DNA from: Saprospiraceae bacterium
Lineage (GTDB): Bacteria > Bacteroidota > Bacteroidia > Chitinophagales > Saprospiraceae
DNA: 64,000 bases
Assembly: GCA_016787525.1 (NCBI GenBank)
Contig: JAEUUP010000015.1
Location: 102,144 to 166,143 of the forward strand
Direction of reading: 5' to 3'
This document shows, one piece after another, positions 45,118 to 53,569 of the stretch. A program made the position numbers and the translations under genes. Position 1 is the first letter of the stretch. Each line of letters starts with the position of its first letter. Under the pieces are notes generated by a model. It worked only from the letters and a program-made list of their open reading frames with translations. It did no database searches and was not told where the DNA came from.

Positions 45118-46014
45118 TTAGAGTGTTTTCAACCAATTCAACAGTCTTTCAAACCATTTATCCTCTGTTGTCCGATTATTCATGCCGTAGCCATGACCAC
45201 CTTTGGGATACAAGTGCATTTCTACGGGTATTTTATTTTTAATACAGGCTTGATAAAAACGCAAACTGTTTTCGACAGGTACAGCACCATCGTCAGCAGA
45301 ATGAACTAAAAAACAAGGCGGTGTTTCTTTAGTCACTTGCAATTCATTGGAATACAAATTAGTCGTTTCCATCGTTGGTTTTTCACCAATTAAATTGTTA
45401 CGAGAGCCTTTATGCGTAATCTCTTCGACAAAACTGATGACAGGGTAGCACAAAATAGCAAAGTCGGGTCGAACCGAAAAAGTATCTTTTACTGAGGGGT
45501 CTGCCTTCATAGTGAAATGAGTTGTTGCCGTAGCCGCCAAATGTCCACCCGCCGAAAAACCCATGATACCGACTTTTTGAGGGTTTAAACCCCATTTTTC
45601 TGCATTTTTTCTGACCAAACGAATGGCTTGTTGGGCATCTTGAAGCGGGGCGAGCGTGCGGTTGTCTTGCGTTTTCTCATTAGGCAAACGGTATTTTAGC
45701 ACAAAAGCCGTGATACCTTGAGCGTTGAACGCTTTTGCCACTTCGACACCTTCGTGGTCGAATGCCAAGCGGCCATAGCCACCGCCAGGACAAATAATGA
45801 CAGACATACCGTTGGGTTTGGCAGAGTTAAAGCGTGTCAGAGTTGGTTTGGACACGTCACTGATGCGGAAATTGCCATTTTCGAGTACGATTTTTTCTTT
45901 ATTTTCAATGGCTGGTTTGTTGTTCGGAATGTCACCTTCGTAAAGGGTCATCTCTTGTGCTGATAAATCAAGCGATATAAGCATTATAATGAGTGTAAAT
46001 ATTATGTTTTTCAT
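45118..46014 (-). CDS. Secreted alpha/beta-hydrolase (BD-FAE/acetyl-xylan-esterase-like)
   Basis: About 298 residues from the ATG at 46014, with a signal peptide ending DLSAQ. It has an oxyanion-loop HGGG-like motif SVIICPGGGYGRLAFDHEG, a nucleophile elbow VGIMGFSAGGHLAAT, an acid near VHSADDGAVPVENS and the catalytic His in LYPKGGHGYGM. The arrangement matches bifunctional feruloyl/acetyl-xylan esterases and related carbohydrate esterases in polysaccharide-utilization loci. It would remove acyl groups so that GH enzymes can act. It lies 17 nt downstream of the GH106-like gene on the same strand and is probably translated from one mRNA with it. Motif at 45491-45499. Confidence 0.85.
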   Translation of the reverse strand: MKNIIFTLIIMLISLDLSAQEMTLYEGDIPNNKPAIENKEKIVLENGNFRISDVSKPTLTRFNSAKPNGMSVIICPGGGYGRLAFDHEGVEVAKAFNAQGITAFVLKYRLPNEKTQDNRTLAPLQDAQQAIRLVRKNAEKWGLNPQKVGIMGFSAGGHLAATATTHFTMKADPSVKDTFSVRPDFAILCYPVISFVEEITHKGSRNNLIGEKPTMETTNLYSNELQVTKETPPCFLVHSADDGAVPVENSLRFYQACIKNKIPVEMHLYPKGGHGYGMNNRTTEDKWFERLLNWLKTL

Positions 46015-46030
46015 CAAAAAATTATTTTTA

Positions 46031-48586
46031 TTAAAAAGTCATTAATTTTACTTCGCCCAGCAAACCCGAAGGAACGGGTTGCCATTGTGAAGCATCGAAA
46101 GGATTGTAGGTTATATCTACAAAGTTAATATCATAAAATTTGCGCCACTGAACACCTTTTTTATCCAAATAACGCACCCGATTGGCAGAAAGGTTAGTGA
46201 CTTCGATGTCCAATTGATTGTTTTCCTTCAAAAGTACTCCCTCAGTAATCGGCACTCTAAACGGCAAGCACCAAGCCGTACCCAATGTTTTACCGTTCAA
46301 TTTGACAGTGGCTGTTTCTCTGACATCACCCAATTCGAGCCATCCTGCTTTACCCACTTGAGTATCTAAACAATTGAATGACAAGGTATAACGAGCTGTT
46401 CCACTAAAATATTGACTCGCTGTATCGTTTGATAAAACCGTCCAAGAGTCTAATTTTTCAGTTGTAAAATCTTGCGGTAAAGAAGGCGCTCCTTTCAAAA
46501 AAGTAACTTTCCACGCCCCCCTCAGTACCGTTTCTGATTGCGGTTTTCGGATAACAAATTTTGGTATTTGTACTTTAGTCTGAATAGGTTTGTCGAAAGT
46601 TTCGATGAAAACACTTTCTCCCGATGCCATACTGAGGGGTATTCTAATTCTATCTTTTGCAATTTTTTTAAAATCAATAAACTGCTTTGTATTGTATAAA
46701 GGATTGAAAATCATAACATTTTCCACTGTTACACTCAACTCAATAGAGTCTTTTTTAAACTTTTGATCTTGATTGGCTATAAAATAGAGCCAACCTGTAC
46801 TCGTTTTCTTTCTGAGAAATAAAAGACCCGCTTCGACTAATTTTTCTTTTCTAATTTGATGATTATCAAATACTTGTGCGTAACCATTTTTATAGGGTAC
46901 GAATCGGCGCAACGTTCCTTTAAACGCCTGTTCGCGTTTTTCAACATCTTTGAAACCATTGACAGTACGAGGCAGTTTTTCCATAAAAACCACTAAAACA
47001 CCCTCATTTTGTCGTTTCTCTAAAGCGCGCAACGTTTCCAAAGGCATGTATTCAATAGGTGGAACGACGATGACCCGATATTTTCGCCCCCCCCCAGTAA
47101 TAAGCTGATTATCAATTGTTTTTGAAGCTAAAATTTGTCTATCCGATACAAAATCGAAACTATAACCGTCCTGTTTGAGTTGTTGCGCCAAGCGACCAAA
47201 AGGCGAATTGAACATCCCTTGGCGGATGATGGCATGAACGTCGAGCATGTGCAATTTGGCATTGCGACCCACCGAGTGCCAAAGGTCATGTATTGGAAAA
47301 TAAACTAAAACATCGTTGTCGGGTTGGCTGTTTTGCAACAAATTTTGGCAGCGTTCGATATAGGCATTGAGTTCGGGTAGCGTGTTCCAAAAATGACTTT
47401 GTTGATTAAAATTGGTCGAAGCATAGAACAACCAGCCAGGGAAAGGCTCATTGGGAGGCGAATAAGGGATGCCATGATAAAAAATATGATTCACGCCACC
47501 CAAGAAAGACTCATCAACGATGGGCTTGATTTGTGATAAAGAGACTTTGAAATGATTGCCCAACCACGTTGCCGTTTCAGAACTGACAAAACGCTTGCCA
47601 GCCACATGTGCCGCCGAGGAAGCGAGCTTCAAAACCAAGTCGCCTGGAACGCCAAAACGGTCAATCTGATAATCAGGGTCTTGCCGATAAAGCGGAATTT
47701 TGTACGGTTTGCTACCAAAAAACTCCGTTTCGGGTGAATCGTTGAGGGCATATAAATCCAAGACATTGGCAGGCGAACCATGCGATTCGTTGCGTGTCAT
47801 TTTTCCATATTTTTTAGAAAAATTGACAAATTCTTTAGTAAAACCCTCATAAAGTAAGTCCGAAAGTGTCTCATGGTAGTCCGCCCAAATGCGTTTTTCA
47901 CGCTCGGTTTTAGCTGTATCTTGAGCCAAAACATCGAGGTGTTCTGCCAAGTCGTACCCCCTCAGTAATTTGAATTTTTTGAAAAACTCTGTTGTCCAAT
48001 TTGCACCATAAGCTTCATACGAGTCGTTGTAAAAAGCCCTAACACCTATATTTTTTTTAGAAAAAAGTGCGTCGAAAGGCTGAAAATAGCGTTTCAAAGC
48101 AGCTGAATCGAAATGGTCAACGACCCATCCTTCTGCGCCCGGAGCCGCCCGTTTGACTTTTTGTTTGGTCTGTAACACTTCCAAATTATATTTTCCAGAT
48201 TCGTCTTGTTTGATTTTGAATGATTTAGCGGCATCCGCATTTGTCACTTGGTTGCCCCCGAAAGGCCAGCCTGTGCCTACGGTCATATCAATACCCAAGC
48301 CCAAACGATTGGCTTCTTTGACAGTGTGTTCCAGCATTTCAACCCATTTTGGACTCAAATAGGGTATGAATTTCGCTTCTTCACCTTTTACACCATAAAT
48401 CGGGATGATGTGCAGACCACCGAACCCTGCTTTCGCAAAGTCTTCTAAATTTTTAGTAATGCCTTGTTCGTCCACTGCCGAGCCGAGCCACCACCAATAA
48501 GCCCAAGGTTTGGCTGTGTTATAAGATTGCCCCCTCAGTAAGAAGGGGCAAAAGAGGAGGATAATGAGTAGTTTTTTAAAAAACAT
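46031..48586 (-). CDS. GH106-like glycoside hydrolase (alpha-L-rhamnosidase type)
   Basis: 851 residues with a signal peptide (MFFKKLLIILLFCPFLLRGQ). The start of the TIM barrel is characteristic: AKPWAYWWWLGSAVDEQGITKNL, FGGLHIIPIYGVKG, LGLGIDMTVGTGWPFGG. Later parts contain a beta-galactosidase-like or glutamine-amidotransferase-like domain and a C-terminal jelly roll (FSGTARYTLSF, WLELGDVRETATVKLNGKTLG). GH106 enzymes release L-rhamnose from pectic rhamnogalacturonan; the specificity here is inferred only from the family. It forms an operon with the esterase. Motifs at 46518, 46631, 47958 and 48531; the last lies in the signal peptide. One-mismatch copies occur at 46238 and 47090. Confidence 0.8.
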   Translation of the reverse strand: MFFKKLLIILLFCPFLLRGQSYNTAKPWAYWWWLGSAVDEQGITKNLEDFAKAGFGGLHIIPIYGVKGEEAKFIPYLSPKWVEMLEHTVKEANRLGLGIDMTVGTGWPFGGNQVTNADAAKSFKIKQDESGKYNLEVLQTKQKVKRAAPGAEGWVVDHFDSAALKRYFQPFDALFSKKNIGVRAFYNDSYEAYGANWTTEFFKKFKLLRGYDLAEHLDVLAQDTAKTEREKRIWADYHETLSDLLYEGFTKEFVNFSKKYGKMTRNESHGSPANVLDLYALNDSPETEFFGSKPYKIPLYRQDPDYQIDRFGVPGDLVLKLASSAAHVAGKRFVSSETATWLGNHFKVSLSQIKPIVDESFLGGVNHIFYHGIPYSPPNEPFPGWLFYASTNFNQQSHFWNTLPELNAYIERCQNLLQNSQPDNDVLVYFPIHDLWHSVGRNAKLHMLDVHAIIRQGMFNSPFGRLAQQLKQDGYSFDFVSDRQILASKTIDNQLITGGGRKYRVIVVPPIEYMPLETLRALEKRQNEGVLVVFMEKLPRTVNGFKDVEKREQAFKGTLRRFVPYKNGYAQVFDNHQIRKEKLVEAGLLFLRKKTSTGWLYFIANQDQKFKKDSIELSVTVENVMIFNPLYNTKQFIDFKKIAKDRIRIPLSMASGESVFIETFDKPIQTKVQIPKFVIRKPQSETVLRGAWKVTFLKGAPSLPQDFTTEKLDSWTVLSNDTASQYFSGTARYTLSFNCLDTQVGKAGWLELGDVRETATVKLNGKTLGTAWCLPFRVPITEGVLLKENNQLDIEVTNLSANRVRYLDKKGVQWRKFYDINFVDITYNPFDASQWQPVPSGLLGEVKLMTF

Positions 48587-48619
48587 TGAGCTGTTTTTAT
48601 CTTAAATTGAATGCGACAA

Positions 48620-49009
48620 TCAGTGTTCTGCCCAATAATCTAAAACCATGACCTTATCGAGATGAGGACCTAAAACCTTTCCAAAAGCCTTGTGGTCGGG
48701 GTGGGGGAGGTAGGCAGCGCGACCTGCCTCAGAGTCGAAGCTGAGAAAGAAAACGTGGGTGAAACCATTGTCGTGTTTTTCAGGGCTGTTGTTTGTTCCC
48801 CATTCAAAACCCTTGATTTCTTTGATTTTGGAAGGTAAGGCACGGAAAGCTGTTTCTACTTTTTTGATGTCTTCTGCGCTCGTTCCGTCTTTAAATTTGA
48901 ACATAACGACATGACGCAAGAGTTTTTTGGCCCCCTCAGTATTAGATGTTGGCATTTTGCAAGAAAAAGTGGAAATGATGAGTAAAAAAAGAAAAGCTAA
49001 TTGTTTCAT
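48620..49009 (-). CDS. Dabb-domain (stress-responsive A/B barrel) lipoprotein
   Basis: 129 residues. The lipoprotein signal (MKQLAFLFLLIISTFSC) is followed by a short linker and a Dabb ferredoxin-like barrel: LLRHVVMFKFKDGTSAEDIKKVE, GFEWGTNNSPEKHDNGFTHVFFLSF, YLPHPDHKAFGKVLGP. The Dabb family has varied or unknown roles; exported forms are common beside sugar-degradation genes in Bacteroidota. It lies 33 nt upstream of the GH106-like gene on the same strand, so it may be the first gene of that operon. The motif at 48933-48941 encodes TEG in the linker just after the lipobox. Confidence 0.87.
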   Translation of the reverse strand: MKQLAFLFLLIISTFSCKMPTSNTEGAKKLLRHVVMFKFKDGTSAEDIKKVETAFRALPSKIKEIKGFEWGTNNSPEKHDNGFTHVFFLSFDSEAGRAAYLPHPDHKAFGKVLGPHLDKVMVLDYWAEH

Positions 49010-49044
49010 AATGAATGAATTGTTAAAGTTGAATGATGGGGTAA

Positions 49045-49095
49045 AGTAAATAGAATTTGATTACTTTTTTTAGAAACAATCAAATTCTATTTACT
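49045..49095. terminator. Long hairpin after the Tat oxidoreductase gene
   Basis: An 18-bp perfect stem (49045-49062 with 49078-49095) with a T-rich loop lies 15 nt past the stop of the oxidoreductase at 49110. It separates that gene from the Dabb-GH106-esterase genes. Confidence 0.7.
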
Positions 49096-49109
49096 AGCCT
49101 ATCTCTGTC

Positions 49110-50531
49110 CTAAATCGGGCGTTTTGCCATGGGTTTCAAATCCGTCAATTCTGAGATTTTGACTGCCCGTTTTTGCTCTATACTCTTGCGCGCTGCAATG
49201 CCAATAAGCGATGAAAATGCCCCGTCGCGTGTGCCCGCCAATATGCGCAAAGGATTTTCGTTGGTCGGATTTCTGAAAATTAACTCATGCAAACGGCTGT
49301 CGCCACCACCATGACCGCCTTTGAATTTGGGGACAGGAATCGTTTCTCCTTTTTTTGCGAAATTGTCCATCACAAAAATTTCATCATAGCTTTCAGGTTT
49401 TTCATCCTTGTTTTGCGTCATTTCTGCGGCATGACGATTGGCTTGGTCAACCTCGGGTGCTTTTTGATAAGGAATGTCTTGCCATGTTTCGAGACGACCA
49501 TTCATGCCATTGAAGGCGATGCGCCAGCCTTCATAAGGCGAGTAGGTCGTGAGTGAGTAATTGACTGTGATGCCATTGGCATAGAGAATTTGAGCTGACA
49601 TTTTATCATAGATGTCAATATCTTCACGGAAAACACAGCCATCGCGGAAATAGCCATCGTGCTGTTGATTTTTAATGTATAAATCACTCAACCACTTGTC
49701 TTTAGTGATGTCAAGATGGAATTTACAATCGGTTTTATATTCGCAACTACGGCAATTTAAACCTCTGAAAGCACCATTTTTGCCATAATTTTCCAATTGT
49801 CCGAAAGCTGTCACTTCAACTGGGTCGGAATCAAGCCACCAATTCAAAAGGTCAAAATGGTGCGATGCTTTGTGTACCCACAACGAGCCACCTTTAGCTT
49901 TGTAGGCATGCCAGCGACGGAAATAGTCCGCCCCATGATACACATTAAGATACCAGTGAAAATCAACAGAAGTTATTTTGCCTACACGATTGGCTTCCAA
50001 CAACTCACGCACTTTGCGCATGTGAGGACTGTGGCGATAGTTGAAGCCAACGGTTACTTTTTTGCCTGCGCGACGTTCTGCATCAAGAATGCGTTGGCAT
50101 TTGTCTTCGTCGGTTGTCATCGGTTTTTCTGTGATGACATCGCAACCAGCTTCGAGGGCTTTAACGATAAAAATGTCATGGGTATTGTCAACCGTTGTGA
50201 CGATGACCGTATCAGGTTTTACTTCTTTCAACATTTTGTCGAAATTGGTGAAAGTGGGGCAAGAAAGACCCATAAATTGCTTAGCTGTTTCGACACGACC
50301 AGGATTGAGGTCGCACAAACCGACAAATTCTATCATATCACCAAAATTATCTTTGACAGGTTTACCCCAAAAACCAGTTCCACGATGCCCAGTACCAACC
50401 ATCGCTAAGCGTTTTTTGGCATTCAAAGGTGACAATACTGAGGGGGTAGTTTCGGCTGCTTTCAATGGATTTGTCAGTGCCAAACCTGTTGTAGCAGCAA
50501 AAGATGTTTGTAGAAAATTTCTTCTTTTCAT
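49110..50531 (-). CDS. Tat-exported Gfo/Idh/MocA-family oxidoreductase
   Basis: 473 residues. The N-terminus MKRRNFLQTSFAATTGLALT has a twin-arginine-like signal (KRRNFLQ), so the folded enzyme is probably exported with its nucleotide cofactor. Rossmann part: KKRLAMVGTGHRGTGFWG, then VIVTTVDNTHDIFIVKALEAG and CDVITEKPMTTDEDKC (EKP motif). C-terminal part: GGSLWVHKASHHFDLLNWW and a cysteine cluster (CRSCEYKTDCKFH). Members of this exported group include glycosidases with an NAD-dependent retaining mechanism (GH109 type), so either oxidoreductase or NAD-dependent glycosidase activity is possible. A LacI-type palindrome lies 112 bp upstream. Motif at 50437-50445. Confidence 0.85.
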   Translation of the reverse strand: MKRRNFLQTSFAATTGLALTNPLKAAETTPSVLSPLNAKKRLAMVGTGHRGTGFWGKPVKDNFGDMIEFVGLCDLNPGRVETAKQFMGLSCPTFTNFDKMLKEVKPDTVIVTTVDNTHDIFIVKALEAGCDVITEKPMTTDEDKCQRILDAERRAGKKVTVGFNYRHSPHMRKVRELLEANRVGKITSVDFHWYLNVYHGADYFRRWHAYKAKGGSLWVHKASHHFDLLNWWLDSDPVEVTAFGQLENYGKNGAFRGLNCRSCEYKTDCKFHLDITKDKWLSDLYIKNQQHDGYFRDGCVFREDIDIYDKMSAQILYANGITVNYSLTTYSPYEGWRIAFNGMNGRLETWQDIPYQKAPEVDQANRHAAEMTQNKDEKPESYDEIFVMDNFAKKGETIPVPKFKGGHGGGDSRLHELIFRNPTNENPLRILAGTRDGAFSSLIGIAARKSIEQKRAVKISELTDLKPMAKRPI

Positions 50532-50642
50532 AATTTTTTATTGATTCAAAATTTTATTCTTAGAAAATGACACTTCTTTTAATGTTTATTTTTTACAACA
50601 GGTGAATATCTTAATTTTCATTTAAAATGGCGGAATATTTTG

Positions 50643-50656
50643 CGGTAACGTTACCG
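50643..50656. promoter_or_regulatory. LacI-type palindromic operator
   Basis: CGGTAACGTTACCG, a perfect 14-bp palindrome with the same AACGTT centre as the sites at 13865 and 16626 but different flanks. It lies upstream of the Tat oxidoreductase (start 50531). The different outer bases suggest another LacI paralogue. Confidence 0.65.
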
Positions 50657-50709
50657 AAAAAAAGAACCCCCTCAGTAAAATGTTGCATTTACTGAGGGGG
50701 TTCTTTTTT
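50657..50709. terminator. Facing motif pair forming a strong bidirectional terminator
   Basis: Seven A, GAACCCCCTCAGTA on the left and TACTGAGGGGGTTCTTTTTT on the right form a stem of over 20 bp (one bulge) with T-runs in both directions. It ends the efflux operon (EmrB stop at 50723). The clearest example of the motif built into a terminator. Confidence 0.88.
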
Positions 50710-50722
50710 CAGATTGTCAAAT

Positions 50723-52309
50723 TTAGTGTGCATCTTCCAATGCCGCTTTTAGGGCTTCGGTATCCGTTTCGATAGATTTTTTCTTAGCACTTCTGATGAC
50801 GAAAATAAGTGGAAAAACAGCAATAAAAAAGTAAGAAACAAGTCGAAATGTGTCTAAATAACTCAATAAATAGGCCTGTTTGTCAACTGCAAAGCTAATT
50901 TGGCGATAAGCTAATTCTGTTGCATTGAGAGCGTCGCCCGTACGTGCTGTTAGGCTTTGGACAGTCGCACTGAATCGTTCTGTAAAAGCTGGATTGGTGG
51001 CATAGGCGTTGGAAACCAAATCAGAACGGTGTTGGGCATAGTGACTGGCGACAAAATTGTTGGCTAAAGCAATGCCAAAAGCACCGCCTAATTGGCGAAT
51101 CATATTGTTGATGGCAATCGCACTCGGATAGTCCTGTGGTGGTAAACCAGCAACAGCTTGATTGATGAGCGGCAATTGCATTAAAGAAATGCCAAAAGTC
51201 CGCAAAACTAAGACGTAAAAAAAGTCGAAACGATTGGCTTCGCCTGTCATAGTACCGCCATAAAAACCAAAAATGATGAACAGTATGCAGCCTAAAATGA
51301 TAAATGGGGTAGGAGACACGCCACTCGCCATCATTTTACCGATGATCGGGAATAAGAAAATGCCCACTAAGGTCGGAAAAAGAATGGCTAAACCCGTTTC
51401 GTAGGGCGTAAATCCGTTGATACGTTGCACCAAAACGGGAAAAACATAAACCGATGTAAAGAGCCCGATACCCAATACGAAAGACATGATATTGGTAAAA
51501 CCCAAGGTTCTATCTTTCAAAATACTTAGGCGTACAGCGGGGTTCGGTATGGTCAATTCGCGCCAAATAAAGGCAATTGTGCCAAAAAATGCCGAAACAG
51601 TCAAGATTTGAATGGTTCGAGAGGCATACCAATCTTCGGCTTCGCCCCTTTCTAAAACGTATTGGAGCGAACCAACGGCAATCATTAGAAGTAGAATGCC
51701 GCCGTAATCAATCTGAATATTGGATTTGTGTTTACCCTCATCGGGCTTTTTTTCGATAAAATTATAGGACAGATAAGTTGCTAAAACGCCGATTGGCAAA
51801 TTGATGAAGAAAATCCACGGCCAATTCATGTGTTCCATCACCCAACCACCGACTGTTGGACCCAAGGTGGGTCCTAAAACCACACCCATGCCAAAAATAC
51901 CGCCTGCAATGGCACGGTCTTGTGGCTCAAATGCGTCGAAAAGTATGGCTTGAGACGTTGATAACAAAGCACCACCGCCAATACCTTGTATAAAACGCCA
52001 AATGACTAAATTGAGCAAGGTTGTAGATTCGCCACACATATAAGAAGCGATGGTGAACAGAATCATTGAAAAAATATAGTAGTTTTTGCGCCCAAAATAG
52101 TTCCCCAAAAAGCCTGTTAGGGGGATGATGATGACGTTGGCGATGGCATAGGATGTGATGACCCATGCCACGTCTTCCACGTTTACGCCCAAACTACCTG
52201 CCATATTGAAAAGAGCCACATTCACGATGGAAGTATCCAATAGTTCCATGATGGCAGCCGATATGGTTGTCGCTACGACTATGAATTTTGTAAATCCTTT
52301 TGATGCCAT
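50723..52309 (-). CDS. DHA2-family (EmrB/QacA-type) MFS multidrug efflux transporter
   Basis: 528 residues with 14 predicted membrane helices. The start MASKGFTKFIVVATTISAAIMELLDTSIVNVAL has the DHA2 motif D1. Motif A lies near GFLGNYFGRKNYYIF, and antiporter motif C is GMGVVLGPTLGPTVGGWV. It exports drugs or toxic compounds by proton antiport through a HlyD adaptor and TolC channel, both encoded just upstream (54 and 117 nt to the nearer and farther gap). Last gene of the TetR-TolC-HlyD-EmrB operon. No uptake-like motif inside the gene; copies lie in the intergenic gap (52349) and in its terminator. Confidence 0.93.
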   Translation of the reverse strand: MASKGFTKFIVVATTISAAIMELLDTSIVNVALFNMAGSLGVNVEDVAWVITSYAIANVIIIPLTGFLGNYFGRKNYYIFSMILFTIASYMCGESTTLLNLVIWRFIQGIGGGALLSTSQAILFDAFEPQDRAIAGGIFGMGVVLGPTLGPTVGGWVMEHMNWPWIFFINLPIGVLATYLSYNFIEKKPDEGKHKSNIQIDYGGILLLMIAVGSLQYVLERGEAEDWYASRTIQILTVSAFFGTIAFIWRELTIPNPAVRLSILKDRTLGFTNIMSFVLGIGLFTSVYVFPVLVQRINGFTPYETGLAILFPTLVGIFLFPIIGKMMASGVSPTPFIILGCILFIIFGFYGGTMTGEANRFDFFYVLVLRTFGISLMQLPLINQAVAGLPPQDYPSAIAINNMIRQLGGAFGIALANNFVASHYAQHRSDLVSNAYATNPAFTERFSATVQSLTARTGDALNATELAYRQISFAVDKQAYLLSYLDTFRLVSYFFIAVFPLIFVIRSAKKKSIETDTEALKAALEDAH

Positions 52310-52363
52310 GCTTGCTTTTTGAATAAAAAGACAAAAAAACTGTTTTTTACTGAGGGGTCGTTT

Positions 52364-53506
52364 TTAGTTGATAGGTACAACAACATCTACGCTCATACCT
52401 GCTCGCAACGGCGTTTCAGCATTGTTTTTGTTGGTCAAAGCAATGCGGACAGGTATGCGTTGAACAACTTTTACGAAATTACCTGTTGCATTGTCGGGCG
52501 GTAAAAGGCTGAATTTTGCGCCTGTGGCAGCTGCAAATGACTCAATTGTTCCTTCAAAATCGCGTCCTTTGTAGGCATCAATTTTTAATTTGACTTTTTG
52601 ACCGACTTTCATTTTTGCTACTTGAGTCTCTTTAAAATTGGCAACAACCCAAATATTCTCACCATCAACGATGCTCATTAAGGATTGTGCAACATTGATG
52701 TATTGACCAATTTGTACATTTTTCTTTGATATTGTGCCACTTATAGGTGCTGTCACAACATAATATGATAGTTGTAGTTTAGCCATTTCCAACTCTGCCT
52801 TGCGTTGTTCGACTTGGGTTTGGGCGAGCGTGATTTGGCTTTGAGCGGCTGCTACTTGCGATTGTACAGCCGACTTTTGGCTGTTGCCAATGCTGGTTTG
52901 TTTATCCGATACATTGACTTGTGATTGTGCGGTGGCAACTTGTTTTTCAGCGATGGTCAGAGCGGCTTCGGCAGCTTCTTTTTCGGCTTTCATAGCATCG
53001 AATTGTTGTTGTGTTGCCGATTTTTCTTTCAGTAGTGCTGCGTAGCGATTGTAGTCTTGGGTTGCTTTCCAAACACGGATTTTAGCGGCTTCGACGTTGG
53101 CATTCGCTGTTGCGACGGCGGCTTTGGCAGCTTCAACACCTGCATTCGACACCTGAATATTGGCATCGCTCGTACCAATATTGGCACTTACAGCCTTTTT
53201 ATTGGCTTGAATCAAAGCCACATTCGCTTCGGCATTTTTAAGATTGATTTCAGCCTGTAAAACTTTCAAACGTTGGTCGCGGTCATCAATTTTGATGATT
53301 GTATCACCAGCTTTGACGAGTTGATTGTCTTTGACCAACACTTCGGTCACATAACCTGCTACTTTAGGTGCAACGGGTACGATATTGGTTTCCAACTGCG
53401 AGTTTTCAGTGTCTTCGTTGTTGAGCATAAAACTGATTTTAGAATAAGCAAAATAAGCAGCTCCTAAAATCACTGCGCCAAGAATAAAAGGCATTATCTT
53501 TTTCAT
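52364..53506 (-). CDS. HlyD/EmrA-family membrane-fusion (periplasmic adaptor) protein
   Basis: 380 residues. An N-terminal membrane anchor (MKKIMPFILGAVILGAAYFAY) is followed by a lipoyl-like domain (VAPKVAGYVTEVLVKDNQLV). Next is an unusually long Ala/Gln/Val-rich coiled-coil hairpin (about 90-230, repeated QSQVAAAQSQITLAQTQ pattern), then the second lipoyl half (VVTAPISGTISKKNVQIGQYI) and a beta barrel. It bridges the EmrB-like pump and TolC-like channel. It lies 63 nt after TolC and 54 nt before EmrB. A motif lies in each flanking gap and none within the gene. Confidence 0.93.
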   Translation of the reverse strand: MKKIMPFILGAVILGAAYFAYSKISFMLNNEDTENSQLETNIVPVAPKVAGYVTEVLVKDNQLVKAGDTIIKIDDRDQRLKVLQAEINLKNAEANVALIQANKKAVSANIGTSDANIQVSNAGVEAAKAAVATANANVEAAKIRVWKATQDYNRYAALLKEKSATQQQFDAMKAEKEAAEAALTIAEKQVATAQSQVNVSDKQTSIGNSQKSAVQSQVAAAQSQITLAQTQVEQRKAELEMAKLQLSYYVVTAPISGTISKKNVQIGQYINVAQSLMSIVDGENIWVVANFKETQVAKMKVGQKVKLKIDAYKGRDFEGTIESFAAATGAKFSLLPPDNATGNFVKVVQRIPVRIALTNKNNAETPLRAGMSVDVVVPIN

Positions 53507-53569
53507 ATTTCTTATTTTTAAGTGAATTTTCTAAAAAATTTGATTCAAAACCCTTTCAATACTGAGGGG

